Shown here in pieces: positions 24,315-37,700 of a stretch of 64,000 nt of DNA. Source of the DNA: Tillus elongatus (taxonomy: Eukaryota; Arthropoda; Insecta; Coleoptera; Cleridae); assembly GCA_964006375.1 (NCBI GenBank), contig OZ023270.1, positions 74,056,082-74,120,081 on the forward strand, written 5' to 3'. Under the pieces are notes generated by a model. That model had not been told where the DNA came from. It saw nothing but the letters and a program-made list of their open reading frames with translations, and ran no database searches. A program made the position numbers and the translations under genes. The first letter of the stretch is position 1. The number at the start of each line of letters is the position of its first letter.

Positions 24315-25375
24315 GTGAACGGCAAAAGTATGGAATAAATTCATTAAAATTTGAGCGATTTGTGTCTTGACAAAATGCTTGGACACGTCATCTCTAGTTT
24401 TGAAAAATACACATTTTTGCATTGTGTTTACGTTTCTTCCACCCCTGCTTCCCAACTATTGCGTCAAAAACATTTTTTTAAATGACAACCCCTTTTTGAT
24501 TTTTTATTTTGATAGACCATTGAATTGTCTACACGGTACCATCAAAATTTTGATACCTCTCATTGTCAAATTTTCGAATGAGCGTCATTTAAAGAACGGA
24601 AAACATAAACTATATTTATAACAACAATGAAATGATAAAGGTTCTTATTCAATAAATTAAAGTATTGTTTCCTTTAAATATAATGTTTGAGATGCAATCC
24701 ACCGACTTCTTGACGATAAGTAATCTGTTCCTCTTGTACATTGCGAATGACGTCAGGGCTAAATCGACTTATTTCATACCTAATTTGATTTTTCAAATCT
24801 TCTAGGTTATTTGATTTGTTAACATAGATTTTTATTTTAAATACTCCTATAAGAAATCTAGAGGCGTAATATCTGGGGACCTGGGGAGCCATTCTGTTGG
24901 TCCTCACCTACCAACCCACTTGCCAGGGAAGCCAAATTTAAAAACTCGCGAACAGGACGTGCAAAGTGCGAAGGTGCACCGTCTTGCTGAAACAAAATAT
25001 CACCACTTGGTAAAGCAGGATCACTTCCATTTGGAAAACTTGCAACAAGAGCAGGAAAAAACTAATTTATTAGAAAATTATGCAATTGATCGAGATGCAA
25101 CATGAGGAATCTCACCCACACTAAATGAAATATCAAGTTTTACGTCTTCATCAATTTTGTTAGGATGCCCTGCACTTTGCATGTGTTTAACATGTTCAGT
25201 TTCTTTGAATTTCTTCTCGAATTTACCCACAGTGGATTTGGTGATACGTCTATCTGGATATTTGGCATTAAACAAAGTGCACACTTCTTGCTGCGTTTTG
25301 GTTCTATCACGGCATCCAACAAGAATTAAAAGATCTATTCGCTGGGTTTCAATTAAATGTGCCATGCTTGATTAA
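24315..25375 (-). mobile_element. Internally deleted IS630/mariner-family transposon
   Basis: The left terminus AGTGAACGGCAAAAGTATGG abuts a TA array. Two transposase pieces lie inside on the minus strand. The same terminus recurs, inverted, at 33150-33388. A matching right terminus beyond 25375 was not recognised, because a foldback-terminus copy (GGGAGGCAGCAAGTGCG) starts at about 25393. Confidence 0.65.
24680..25365 (-). pseudogene. Transposase pseudogene, catalytic centre deleted
   Basis: The N-terminal part (25365-25078) reads MAHLIETQRIDLLILVGCRD, then QEVCTLFNAKYPDRRITKST, the helix-turn-helix DNA-binding region. The C-terminal part (24907-24680) reads NNLEDLKNQIRYEISRFSPD, VIRNVQEEQITYRQEVGG and LHLKHYI, the usual transposase end. 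Between them only about 170 bp remain, so the region with the first two catalytic Asp is mostly gone, though QDGAP-like remains may be present near 25000. Confidence 0.8.
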
Positions 25376-25384
25376 CTTTCTAAA

Positions 25385-26088
25385 AAATTTCGGGAGGCAG
25401 CAAGTGCGTTATAGTAGCGAATTTTCATAAGAATTGTATACTATTATTATACGGCATATTAGTAAAGTTAATACAGCAAGTGAGTTATATTAGTGATTTT
25501 TAATAAGAATTATAACATTTTTATTTTACGGCATATTACTAAAATAATACTTTAAACTTACACAGACCTTGAAGATAAATTTTAGATGTCCTAATATGCG
25601 CACATTTGAAGAATTCTTTCGAAAGTGTTACCATCGATATCTCTCTATTATCAAAAAAATCTCATGTTCTAACTCCTTTTGAGAAAAATGCCCAAAAGTC
25701 ATTTTTTTATGAAACTAGAAAACTAAATTTTGCTATATCTATAGATAGTATAAGTGTCTTTAAAAGAAACTTGTATTACAAATTTCATTCAAGTTATACA
25801 GAATATTTTCAGAACGAAACTTAATTCATATTTAGAAAAGTAAAGTATCTGCCAAATTATAAACGTAGCAGTTATTTTTCCTTATTAATCGCCAGTATGA
25901 TTTCGTTTTAGTCAACCTAATCAAACCGGTTTTTTCAATAACAATTACAACAATAACAAAATAATAATTTCAGACTCAAAGGTGACACACTTATTTAGGC
26001 GTTTTAAACAAAAATGAGATCTTGTTCAAAACGTGTGAAATCTGTGCACTATTGTTTCTCCAAATGTGCAAATAAAACAGTTAAAAAA
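25385..26088. other. No gene seen
   Basis: A foldback-terminus fragment at 25393-25430 and a diverged right-module fragment around 25580-25660, then AT-rich DNA. Confidence 0.45.
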
Positions 26089-26172
26089 GTATGCACCCAT
26101 CGAGCTGGATTCGATCGCGTAACCTTCTGCTTAAATGGCAAGCGTGGTACCCCCTGCGCCATCTAGGCTCGC
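26089..26172 (-). tRNA. tRNA-like sequence or tRNA pseudogene
   Basis: On the minus strand CGAGC (5') pairs with GCTCG (3'), enclosing a box A-like GATGGCGCAGGGGGTACC and a box B-like GATCGAATCC. A T6 run that could stop RNA polymerase III follows within about 10 bases. The anticodon-loop-like CATTTAA would give UUU, but the stem pairs poorly and the T arm is irregular. I regard it as a tRNA pseudogene or SINE head rather than a working tRNA. Confidence 0.35.
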
Positions 26173-26174
26173 GT

Positions 26175-26970
26175 CAACAAAGGTATTATTTGCGTGATGT
26201 AGATCGGTTTCATGCCCCGGATATTATATTCAGAGTATACAGAATTAATTATATACAAAAAATTAGTAGAATTGCCATTGAAACACATCCCACGACTGTT
26301 TCGGTCTTATATGACGTCTTATGTTTAAGTTTAAAGATAAAAGAAATTATTTTAGAATCATTTTTATAGAGACTTGGCTGGATTTTATTTAAATTTCTGC
26401 TATATTATGCGACAGCATAATATATCTATGCTGCGCTAAAACTGTGTTTGGGCCGTTAATAAAGCTACAAATATAGTGTATTGTAATAATTGATTGAATC
26501 GCCCAGTTAAATAACAATCAATTGGAAATTTAATTTCATGTCGTTTGTCGTTTTCCATAATTGCCGCCGAGATTTCACGATTGTTGGTTCGGGTAGTATG
26601 TATTATGCCTGGTATATATTTAGTTTGGTTACCGTTGATGTATGGTTTAAATCCGTTGTATGAATTAATCTACGCGTGGCAGTTAACTACTCTCTCTGTC
26701 AAGCATTGGACTTTAACCACTAAGTCGTTTCGACGCATGTGTTTGGGATTTTATATTTAATTTGAAAATAACTCTAAAATTGTGTACCAAATTACTTAAA
26801 ATTCACAATATACGTTTATTTGAACTATTTCTAGCCACATGTATAGCCTCATTCCAGTTACTCCGATACTTAAAAAAATATAGCGTTTTCAAAAAGTTTT
26901 TCTCGATTTTCCACCGGAAAAACTTGAGCATAAAGGCTGATTAACGAACTCGGCCTCGGTTTTTAGCCCA

Positions 26971-26974
<4 letters not shown>
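26175..26974. other. No gene seen
   Basis: AT-rich sequence with no supportable gene. Short open stretches lack family resemblance. Confidence 0.45.

Positions 26975-27035
<61 letters not shown>
26975..27035. repeat. (TA)n array cut by the LTR element, left part
   Basis: About 60 bp of TA ending directly at the LTR start TGTAGTATAATT. The same motif resumes after the other LTR at 32829, so the element inserted into an existing TA array. Confidence 0.95.
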
Positions 27036-27038
<3 letters not shown>

Positions 27039-28614
27039 AGTATAATTATATGTTCTGTGTAATTTACTTTACCACTACAATTATCTTAATACAAGAGAAA
27101 AATTTGTGCCCTTATTAAATTCATCCCAGGGTGGATTCAACTATTAATTAATAATAAAAAAAAACAAAACTTGATCTCATAAAAATGTGTTTTCATCGCC
27201 AATATTTGATTACTGTTAAATAAGCTTTCTTTCAATACCCATTACAGTCACTTCTGAACTCTTTGTCTAATTCTATTATGACAAATGAAATTGACTTGGG
27301 CTTCTTATAATACTATACTTCTATTTCTTTAATTATTATGATTTTACTAACATTTTTTTTTTATTTCTATTTATCTCAAAATTTCCTCATAAAACTACTT
27401 ACTTCTAACATATGTTTATATTAACTTCTCAACCTATTTCAGTACCTAATTATTTTCTATGCACAAGTAGTTCAATATATATTTTTTTTTACTGTTCTAT
27501 TTTTCCCGCTAAGATTCTTTCATTTCGTTTTACAAACGTCTTCAATTGATCCATTATTATTTATACACAACCCCATCCACTTTATCTTACTAGGTCTATC
27601 TAATATATTTACTGAGAATTATGAATCAACAAGCGAACTACAGTCTGTTTCTTGTAAACCTTTTACATATTTTAACAGTTGGAAAATAACATTTTTACTT
27701 GTTATAAATACCTCCTTTTTTTCTTCCTTCTCGGCTCTTTGTAATTCCCATTTAAACGAGGCTCTGCGTTTGGTGATGTAGACACCTCTGTATCGTCTGC
27801 TATAAACGATCATTGACTGCTTCCGCTCACTCACATTTATTTCCAATACCACTTTGAACAATTCTTACTATTTAAAACTTCATTTACTGACTTTTAACGA
27901 TCCGGGTTTTAATCAATTTATTTATACCTTACAACATTCCATTATAACAAATTGTTTACAATAACATTCTAGTCTTCTTTCAAACAGCTGCGCTTCACAA
28001 TTATATAACGTCAATCTTATGTTCTAGACTTCTTTATATCCATTCATCAGTTAAATTCACATCAAAACTCCACCATCTATCTCATCTGACACCACCTTTC
28101 AAAAATTTCCTACCTATCAAACTTTTTGTTACCATGACAGTCCGCCTTCTTAATAGAATTCTTAAAACTAACATTTTATAAGAATCTTAAAACTAACATT
28201 TTATGCAATACAAAGAAATTATTGTCTGTGGTTAACATCTAACCTCCTAAATCTCTTCTAAACTAGTTATCTACACCCTACTGACTAATATCTTAATTAT
28301 CTACAGTGGTATCATTGCCTATTTAAGTCCATGTTGTGTTTTCTTAACTTTGCCTTTTATTTTTTTATAAAATGTACAAAATTTTTGTAGTGCATATCAC
28401 ATACATAAAAAGTAAAGATTAGCACCTGTGATGAGCACTGAAAATTACAATTTGATTCAATTTTTTTTTATTCAGATTTTACTTGGCTATCAAATTTGCA
28501 GTTATCAAATTTGCTGCACCATCTCTTTTAGAAAAATTTTTGTATCGATAATACCAATAGTGATAATAATAATAATACTTATTATGTGCGTACGTGAGCC
28601 TGGATCACACCACA
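27036..28614 (-). repeat. 3' LTR (left copy)
   Basis: It starts TGTAGTATAATTATATG and ends GGATCACACCACA on the plus strand. It is nearly identical to 31246-32828. An 80-codon open stretch (27861-27619, minus) is shared with the other LTR. Confidence 0.93.
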
Positions 28615-28626
28615 AATTCCCCTAAG
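28615..28626 (-). promoter_or_regulatory. Polypurine tract of the LTR element
   Basis: On the minus strand AGGGGAATT lies directly before the 3' LTR. This is where plus-strand DNA synthesis is primed in LTR elements. Confidence 0.5.
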
Positions 28627-28639
28627 AAACAATTTCGGC

Positions 28640-29470
28640 ACTTTGAAATCTAGATTTCAACATGTCAAATTGTTTATTACCAATCTGTTTTCATTTTTCT
28701 ACTCTTCGAACTTCATTCTGCTCCCATATTTGGACGTTTTTATATTCCGCTATCTACGACTCTTGTTTTCTATTACTGTTTCACTTCAATATATCTACAT
28801 ATATATTTTCTCGGGTTTTCTTCTTTATGGTGTTCAAATCTTTTTCTTTCTTTAATTCACAACGACATTACCTTATTTTGATTTATTTTCTCGGATTTGC
28901 AGCTTTCTCAATATCCCTTATCAACTTGTTCATATTATTTTTATTTTATATGGCTTCGATCCTTTAAACATAATCTACATTCCCCTATATTTTCATTATT
29001 CCATTTATATTCCTACTTTTCTTCATTTTTCATATATCAATATTCATTATCATCATATTCTTAGTTTATCATTACCTATCTTAGGTTTTCTATTCTTATT
29101 TACTGGTTTCGCTACACAAACTACTAATTCTTCATATTTTTCGCCATATACTAATATTTTTATCATATTTTCTACTTCATTTTCATTCATTTGTTATCTT
29201 TACTTTTTAGCTTGCTTCATCCTGCCTTTGTCAGTCATCGTTGCTTTTCTTTTCTTTGATTTCCATTTTATGCCTCGAGTTTTCTATATGCTTACATTTT
29301 TCTTGCATCCATCCCTTTTCTTTTATCTTGCTTTCCTTTTGCCATTCGGCCTTGATAATTTTACCCTCTTTCTTTCCTACTCTTCTAATTCTTAGCACAG
29401 CTCCTTGTTCTTACTGCTCTGTTGCTACCTAGCCTTTATGTTTGATTTGCACCTTCTTTCCCACTCTTTT
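28640..29470. other. Interior 3' segment of the LTR element, no gene recognised
   Basis: This is a pyrimidine-rich plus strand, so purine-rich in the element's own sense, lying between the pol remnant and the 3' LTR. Plus-strand open stretches here are hydrophobic by composition and are not credible genes. Confidence 0.5.
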
Positions 29471-29475
29471 GATTC

Positions 29476-29725
29476 TTATTTACAATAGGGTACTAGTTCT
29501 TCCCGTTCAAATTTGTACACATCTGATATGTTAAATAATCCTCTTATCTGGTCTGTTACGACATCTTTTACTTTACAACTGTTTATTGGATTATCATTGA
29601 CTATTTCATAGGGACCTTCAAATAGTGGTTGTAACTTGGCACATTTCCCCAATTCTCGATTCCCAATTCTTTGTGCTCGTATAACTACTAGATCTTTATT
29701 TAGGCTTTTAATGCTCTTTATTTAA
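29476..29725 (-). pseudogene. Integrase C-terminal (GPY module) remnant
   Basis: The minus strand reads LNKDLVVIRAQRIGNRELGK, then CAKLQPLFEGPYEIVNDNPI, and ends FEREELVPYCK before TAA. FEGPYEIV is the GPY/F module found at the C-terminus of many Gypsy-group integrases, which insert the element's DNA. The rest of pol is missing upstream, where the sequence runs within about 190 bp to the gag stop. Confidence 0.75.
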
Positions 29726-29916
29726 TTTACCTTATATCTTCCCCTTATAAAATTTGCCCCACTTGATTTGTTGGTCTCGTCGTATGTCTTGTCGTCATGT
29801 GGTTTTTTTGATTGTTTACAAGTTTTCTTCGTCGAGTTGATATATGACTGACCTGTCTCGACTTGGTGTCTTGCTGTTGACATTTTCATCCACTGTTATT
29901 ACACCATCTAATATTT

Positions 29917-31113
29917 TCATTTTTTTTTATCACTTTTGTTTCTTATTCCCATTATATTTGTTTTCATTTCCTTAACTTCCCTGTCCTTTTGTTCTGTACC
30001 ATTATTTAGTTTCAGTACCGTATCGTTTTCCATTTTATTGTTTTGCCTTATTCGTTGGTCGTTGTTATCATCTTCCCTTCTACGTACGGGATTATATTCT
30101 ATATTAAAATTGTCATTGTAGTTATCCCCATTCCTATCGTACTTATACCTGTTCCTGCCACCGTTGTCATACTTTTTTTCACGTCGATACCTATTATTTC
30201 CTTTTCGTTTAAATTTGTCTCCCCTATCCTTGATTTCTTCTAGGTTTTCTCGTTTCTTTTTATTTCTTTTATTCCCCATTCTCCTACTTTCCTCATTAAA
30301 TCTTTGTTCTGCCTCGTCTCTTATTTTTTTTACATTTTCACCATTTACTCTGCTTATTTGATTGATCTGTTTAATCTTCCCATTTACTTCTGTTAATTTG
30401 TCATTTATTTCACTGTGATAGTTCTCTACCTTTCTTTCTATCACTGTGTTTACTCCTACTAGTCTCTGATACCGTTCATTTTCCATCTGTATCAAACTAC
30501 TCATCTCGTCGTCAGTTGCTTTGATTTTCTCGATTATAACCTTGCGTACTTCATTCATTTCTTCATCGACTTTCTCTTCTATCTTTCGTTCTATTTCTAC
30601 TTTTAATACTTGCACTGTTTTATCAAATTTTTCTGTAATTTTTATATCCATTTCATTTAATCTGTCGTTCATCTGTCTCATATTTTGATTCATATTTTGC
30701 ATTATGCTTATTTCCTGTTTCTCTATCTTATCATTTATATCTTGTTTTATATTAATTTCCTGTTTCGCCAACTTCTCATTTATCTCCTGCATTATGCTAT
30801 TTATATTTGCATTCATACTTTGTTCTTGTTTTTCTATTTTGTCCCCTATACTATTCATACTTTGCATTAATTTCATTAATATTTCGTTGTTACTGTCACG
30901 TTTTTGTTCAGGTGCTGACACTCCTCCATTTGTTTCTGCACTCGTATTTACATTCATTTCTACGTGTTCTTCCATATTCTCTCTTATTTCTTGTTCGTCC
31001 ACTCTTTCCTCACTCATTTCAACATTTTCCTGTAGCTCATTCGCTCTGTCATCTCCTCTGTCTTGTCTGTCTCTCGATGTAGCTGTCTTTCTAGTTGCTT
31101 TTTTGTTAGGCAT
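29917..31113 (-). CDS. gag-like protein of the LTR retrotransposon
   Basis: An intact 398-codon frame on the minus strand starts 133 bases downstream of the 5' LTR, as gag genes do. The protein is highly charged. Residues about 1-75 are acidic and polar (MPNKKATRKTATSRDRQDRG start). Residues about 80-270 form a long predicted coiled coil with repeated QEINxKIEKQE-like heptads. Residues about 270-345 are Lys/Arg-rich (RRMGNKRNKKKRENLEE), suitable for RNA binding. There is no CCHC zinc knuckle. It probably forms the particle and packages element RNA. The frame is unbroken, which fits the young LTRs, so trans-mobilisation by a complete relative is possible. The reverse strand has open frames too, but these are compositional shadows. 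Confidence 0.8.
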   Translation of the reverse strand: MPNKKATRKTATSRDRQDRGDDRANELQENVEMSEERVDEQEIRENMEEHVEMNVNTSAETNGGVSAPEQKRDSNNEILMKLMQSMNSIGDKIEKQEQSMNANINSIMQEINEKLAKQEINIKQDINDKIEKQEISIMQNMNQNMRQMNDRLNEMDIKITEKFDKTVQVLKVEIERKIEEKVDEEMNEVRKVIIEKIKATDDEMSSLIQMENERYQRLVGVNTVIERKVENYHSEINDKLTEVNGKIKQINQISRVNGENVKKIRDEAEQRFNEESRRMGNKRNKKKRENLEEIKDRGDKFKRKGNNRYRREKKYDNGGRNRYKYDRNGDNYNDNFNIEYNPVRRREDDNNDQRIRQNNKMENDTVLKLNNGTEQKDREVKEMKTNIMGIRNKSDKKK

Positions 31114-31224
31114 GTTATTTATATGGGTATTGAAATTGGAAATGGTTCAGCTATTTCTTTTATCTACGTTTTTATATTATTATTTCTAATTTTTTTTATA
31201 GGTCCGTGCATGTATTTTCCAAGC

Positions 31225-31242
31225 CCTCACGTTTGGTCGCCA
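31225..31242 (-). promoter_or_regulatory. Primer-binding site of the LTR element
   Basis: Three bases inside the 5' LTR the minus strand reads TGGCGACCAAACGTGAGG. TGGCGACC is the start of PBSs that pair with a tRNA-Arg 3' end in some arthropod Gypsy elements; pairing beyond that is unverified. Confidence 0.6.
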
Positions 31243-31245
31243 TTT

Positions 31246-32825
31246 TGTAGTATAATTATATGTTCTGTGTAATTTACTTTACCACTACAATTATCTTAAT
31301 ACAAGAGAAAAATTTGTGCCCTTATTAAATTCATCCCAGGGTGGATTCAACTATTAATTAATAAAAAAAAAAACAAAACTTGATCTCATAAAAATGTGTT
31401 TTTATCGCCAATATTTGATTACTGTTAAATAAGCTTTCTTTCAATACCCATTACAGTCACTTCTGAACTCTTTGTCTAATTCTATTATGACAAATGAAAT
31501 TGACTTGGGCTTCTTATAATACTATACTTCTATTTCTTTAATTATTATGATTTTACTAACATTTTTTTTTATTTCTATTTATCTCAAAATTTCCTCATAA
31601 AACTACTTACTTCTAACATATGTTTATATTAACTTCTCAACCTATTTCAGTACCTAATTATTTTCTATGCACAAGTAGTTCAATATATATATTTTTTTTT
31701 ACTGTTCTATTTTTCCCGCTAAGATTCTTTCATTTCGTTTTACAAACGTCTTCAATTGATCCATTATTATTTATACACAACCCCATCCACTTTATCTTAC
31801 TAGGTCTATCTAATATATTTACTGAGAATTATGAATCAACAAGCGAACTACAGTCTGTTTCTTGTGAACCTTTTACATATTTTAACAGTTGGAAAATAAC
31901 ATTTTTACTTGTTATAAATACCTCCTTTTTTTCTTCCTTCTCGGCTCTTTGTAATACCCATTTAAACGAGGCTCTGCGTTTGGTGATGTAGACACCTCTG
32001 TATCGTCTGCTATAAACGATCATTGACTGCTTCCGCTCACTCACATTTATTTCCAATACCACTTTGAACAATTCTTACTATTTAAAACTTCATTTACTGA
32101 CTTTTAACGATCCGGGTTTTAATCAATTTATTTATACCTTACAACATTCCATTATAACAAATTGTTTACAATAACATTCTAGTCTTTTTTCAAACAGCTG
32201 CGCTTCACAATTATATAACGTCAATCTTATGTTCTAGACTTCTTTATATCCATTCATCAGTTAAATTCACATCAAAACTCCAACATCTATCTCATCTGAC
32301 ACCACCTTTCAAAAAAAAATTTCCTACCTATCAAACTTTTTGTTACCATGACAGTCCGCCTTCTTAATAGAATTCTTAAAACTAACATTTTATAAGAATC
32401 TTAAAACTAACATTTTATGCAATACAAAGAAATTATTGTCTGTGGTTAACATCTAACCTCCTAAATCTCTTCTAAACTAGTTATCTACACCCTACTGACT
32501 AATATCTTAATTATCTACAGTGGTATCATTGCCTATTTAAGTCCATGTTGTGTTTTCTTAACTTTGCCTTTTATTTTTTTATAAAATGTACAAAATTTTT
32601 GTAGTGCATATCACATACATAAAAAGTAAAGATTAGCACCTGTGATGAGCACTGAAAATTACAATTTGATTCAAATTTTTTTTATTCAGATTTTACTTGG
32701 CTATCAAATTTGCAGTTATCAAATTTGCTGCACCATCTCTTTTAGAAAAATTTTTGTATCGATAATACCAATAGTGATAATAATAATAATACTTATTATG
32801 TGCGTACGTGAGCCTGGATCACACC

Positions 32826-32828
<3 letters not shown>
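31246..32828 (-). repeat. 5' LTR (right copy)
   Basis: Partner of 27036-28614. It would hold the element's promoter. It ends at CACCACA against a (TA)n array. Confidence 0.93.

Positions 32829-32914
<86 letters not shown>
32829..32914. repeat. (TA)n array, right part, with right module
   Basis: TA array resuming directly after the LTR, followed to about 33055 by a diverged right module (ACCTATAAAAATG, TTGGGTTCTAGGGACCC, ATTAGCGAATG hairpin). Confidence 0.95.
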
Positions 32915-32919
<5 letters not shown>

Positions 32920-33149
32920 TATAAAAATGTTAGCGGACCTTGGTTTTGGGTTCTAGGGACCCAAATTCGCGCCCATTTGAACAATTTTTTTTCAAAAGCT
33001 TATCATCGTGACCTCTATTAGCGAATGTTTCTTAATGGAGATTCGCTAAAAGATTTATGTTATTAAGGAGAATGTGCGTTTGACAAAGACGTACACCTGA
33101 TTCGTTTGTATTATTGATTAGTACCTACTTTTGGATACAATTTTGAACA

Positions 33150-33955
<806 letters not shown>

Positions 33956-33959
33956 GTGA

Positions 33960-34612
33960 TTACTTTTTGGATGCAGCAGACGCAGCTGAAGAAGCAGCTG
34001 AAGAGGAATCTGCAGGGGCAGCAGCTGAAGGCGTATCTGCCGATGAGGAAGAAGATGCAGCCGAAGATGCGCTGGAGGCTGCTTCACCAGCTGGTTTATC
34101 AGAACTTTCTCCTGTAGATTTACCGGCTGTTTCAGTCTTAACAACTTTCTCAGAAGTTACCGTCTTCTCTTCTTTGATTTCTGTCTTGCCTTCTGTTTCT
34201 TCGCCTCCTTTGTCGGTTTCTTGGCTTTCACCTCCACCAAAATTTAAGGGGGGCAATTTAAAATCTATATTGTTTTTATCAAGAAATTCTTGCAGTTGAC
34301 GGAGCAATTCAATTATGCTGAAGTTTTTAAAATCAGTGGGAATATCAAAATCCATATGAAGTTTTTTCATCTCATTTTTAACTGGATCAAGGCTTATTCC
34401 ATCGGATGATGGGTTTGCCAGATTTTTGATAAATGTTGACAGACTTTGAAAAAGTGGTTTTGGATCGCTGCCTCGGAGGTTAAAAGGATCAGTGAAAAAG
34501 GTTAGTATAATTTTTAAGGTTTTCTTGATTTCTTCAATCATAGGTATAGTCAAGAGTGGGTTTCCTTTAAACAGGTGAATACCCCTGGCTGCATTGTGTA
34601 GGCCTAAATGGT
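33960..34612 (-). CDS. Gene 2, exon 2: secreted protein with an Ala/Ser-rich tail
   Basis: The last coding exon, 653 nt on the minus strand. The acceptor TTTTACAG precedes 34612 and the exon starts in phase 1 (AC CAT TTA GGC). It reads HLGLHNAARGIHLFKGNPLL, then a helical region of about 110 residues with EEIKKTLKIILTFFTDPFNL and LLRQLQEFLDKNNIDFKLP. A Gly/Glu/Lys-rich linker follows (GGGESQETDKGGEETEG), and the protein ends in a 40-residue low-complexity tail almost wholly Ala and Ser with a final Lys-Lys. With exon 1 at 43868-43931 the precursor is about 238 residues. It has no cysteine. Such tails occur in silks, cements and salivary proteins, but no function can be assigned. The helical part recalls that of gene 1 only in overall style. 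Confidence 0.75.
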
Positions 34613-34841
34613 CTGTAAAATATTAGATGCGATTAATTCATATATTACCTGTTTATGCAATTGTTATAATAATTTAAACAATTAGGTAGGGCGTTATAAA
34701 AGCATAATAAATTATAAACTTTACGTTTTTAAAATTTTTCATTGCAGAGTGCTTATACATTCAATTGGTTTTTTTGTTTTCCTTAAGGCTGTCTGACTAT
34801 TAAAATTCCAAAATTTTACCGACTTAAATAGAAAAAAAACT

Positions 34842-36170
<1,329 letters not shown>

Positions 36171-36524
36171 TCTGGACCTTAAAAATGTAATATTTTGTCA
36201 TCGAAAGTCTAGACGCAGCAAATGCGTGACGATGGCAAATGTTCATTAAAATTCTTCAAATCCAAAAAAAGAAAATCATTTGTTGAAAAAAATTTAATAT
36301 CCAAAATAATGAAGTTGATTTGATGAAATTTGGTACACAACATTGTGTTTATAGATACTTTGTTAGATACCAAAATTGAATACTTTAGGTTATTAGAAAA
36401 TTAGATTTTAAAAATGTATGGATGCCATATTTAATTTTTCTACCAAAATACTTGGTTTATTTTTCTGGTTGATGTATCACTAGACGGTATTTTTTCTCAA
36501 AAATAATTATTTTTTGTTTTTGTT

Positions 36525-37700
36525 TTAACAAGACGATGCACTAGCTCATAATACACGAATCTTGATAAACTTTCGTAATAATGTTTTTTAATCACAACTG
36601 GATTGGTACTAGTAAACCTGTGCAGTTTGGATTGGCCTCCTAGGTAACCTGACTACACATGTCTTGACCATTTTCTTTGGGGTTACTTACCTAAAAAATG
36701 AACTTTACAAGAAGCCAGTCCAAACTATATAAGATGTGAAGTCAAAATTGTCAAGGCTTGTCATAATATCAACGGTGACTTCTTGCTGTCCGCAACAAAT
36801 GAAATTATAAAAAGTACCCGCCTATGCATCCAAGAAAACGGCGCACATTTCGAACAATTTGATTTTTCATTTGGTACTATAATTGTGCGTTTACTCGGTT
36901 GATGTGTTAATCTATTTTCATGTTTTTTTTACATGTTTTTTCAGTCAATTTTTGTTAAGAGAGCATAGTATTATTTATTGCTTATGTGATGAGTCTACAG
37001 TGTTAGTAATACCGGCGGCGGATGATTTTTCAAAATCACTGTCGTCGTTGAAATCGAGCTCAAGGTGGAGGGTAGGTTAGTTTAGATGAGCAAAAAGGGT
37101 CAGCAATGGCCTAATTGCCAGTAAGCATCTTACCTTTACCTTTTTTACAGTGTTAGTAATAACACAGATTGTTTTGTATTAATAACACTTACCGCTGGTT
37201 TTACAAACGGTCAACTACCATGGCAACAAACAACTGAATATTTAGTCTACCCCTAAATCCTCTGATCATACATTCACTTTGACAACACTGCTTGATTAAA
37301 CTTTGACTGTCGGATGCGGCAGAGATAATCTAATATCTGAAAACGGTGCAAAATATTTTGGTTTATATAACCTAAAAGCCTGAGCAAACAGGGGCATCAT
37401 CTATCTTGTCAGATATTATGTCATTTGATTACTTCATACATAGTCGCTGTGTTGCCATATTGAAAACTCTGCTACTTTCGAAATTGTTTGGTTACCCGAA
37501 ATCAAAGTTAAACCTCGGTTAACTTTGACTCACGTTTGTAAAACTGGCAGAAAGTGTATTTTTGCCCTGGCTAATTACAATTTGTATTATCTACTTTTCG
37601 GACGTAAATTAATGTGACACCTAGGTGTTCAGTGCACAGGTTCACTAGTAACATATATTCACGATTCGTATATTATGAACCATCTTGTTGGAAAACAACA
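36525..37700. mobile_element. Long inverted-repeat element, nested
   Basis: GTTTTAACAAGACG, then CTCATAATACACGAATC (36525-36575) is mirrored by GATTCGTATATTATGAAC and then CATCTTGTTGGAAAAC (37655-37700), suggesting terminal inverted repeats about 50 bp long around 1.1 kb without a transposase. A second inverted repeat is nested inside at 37186-37556. Confidence 0.5.
37186..37556. mobile_element. MITE-like inverted repeat, about 370 bp
   Basis: CACTTACCGCTGGTTTTAC at the left and GTAAAACTGGCAGAAAGTG at the right are inverted copies, continuing inward through ACAAACG and GTCAA/TTGAC blocks. There is no coding capacity. Confidence 0.55.

Larger units (their letters stand above)
27036..32828 (-). 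mobile_element. LTR retrotransposon with pol mostly deleted
   Basis: Two direct LTRs of about 1.58 kb (27036-28614 and 31246-32828) have TG..CA ends and bound a 2.6-kb interior. The interior holds a primer-binding site, a gag-like gene and a C-terminal integrase remnant, all on the minus strand. Between gag and that remnant no protease, RT or RNase H is present, so the element is nonautonomous. By eye the LTRs differ at about six substitutions plus homopolymer length changes, so insertion was recent. Flanking (TA)n hides the target-site duplication. The GPY-type integrase end points to the Ty3/Gypsy group; Bel/Pao is less likely. Confidence 0.9.

Noticed and set aside
29936..31272. Several hydrophobic plus-strand open frames
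   Set aside because: They are shadows of the purine-rich, Lys/Glu-rich gag-like gene on the minus strand.
33967..34299. Plus-strand open frame rich in Ala, Glu and Ser
   Set aside because: It is antisense to the gene 2 Ala/Ser tail. The minus strand has the splice site, phase match and structured body.
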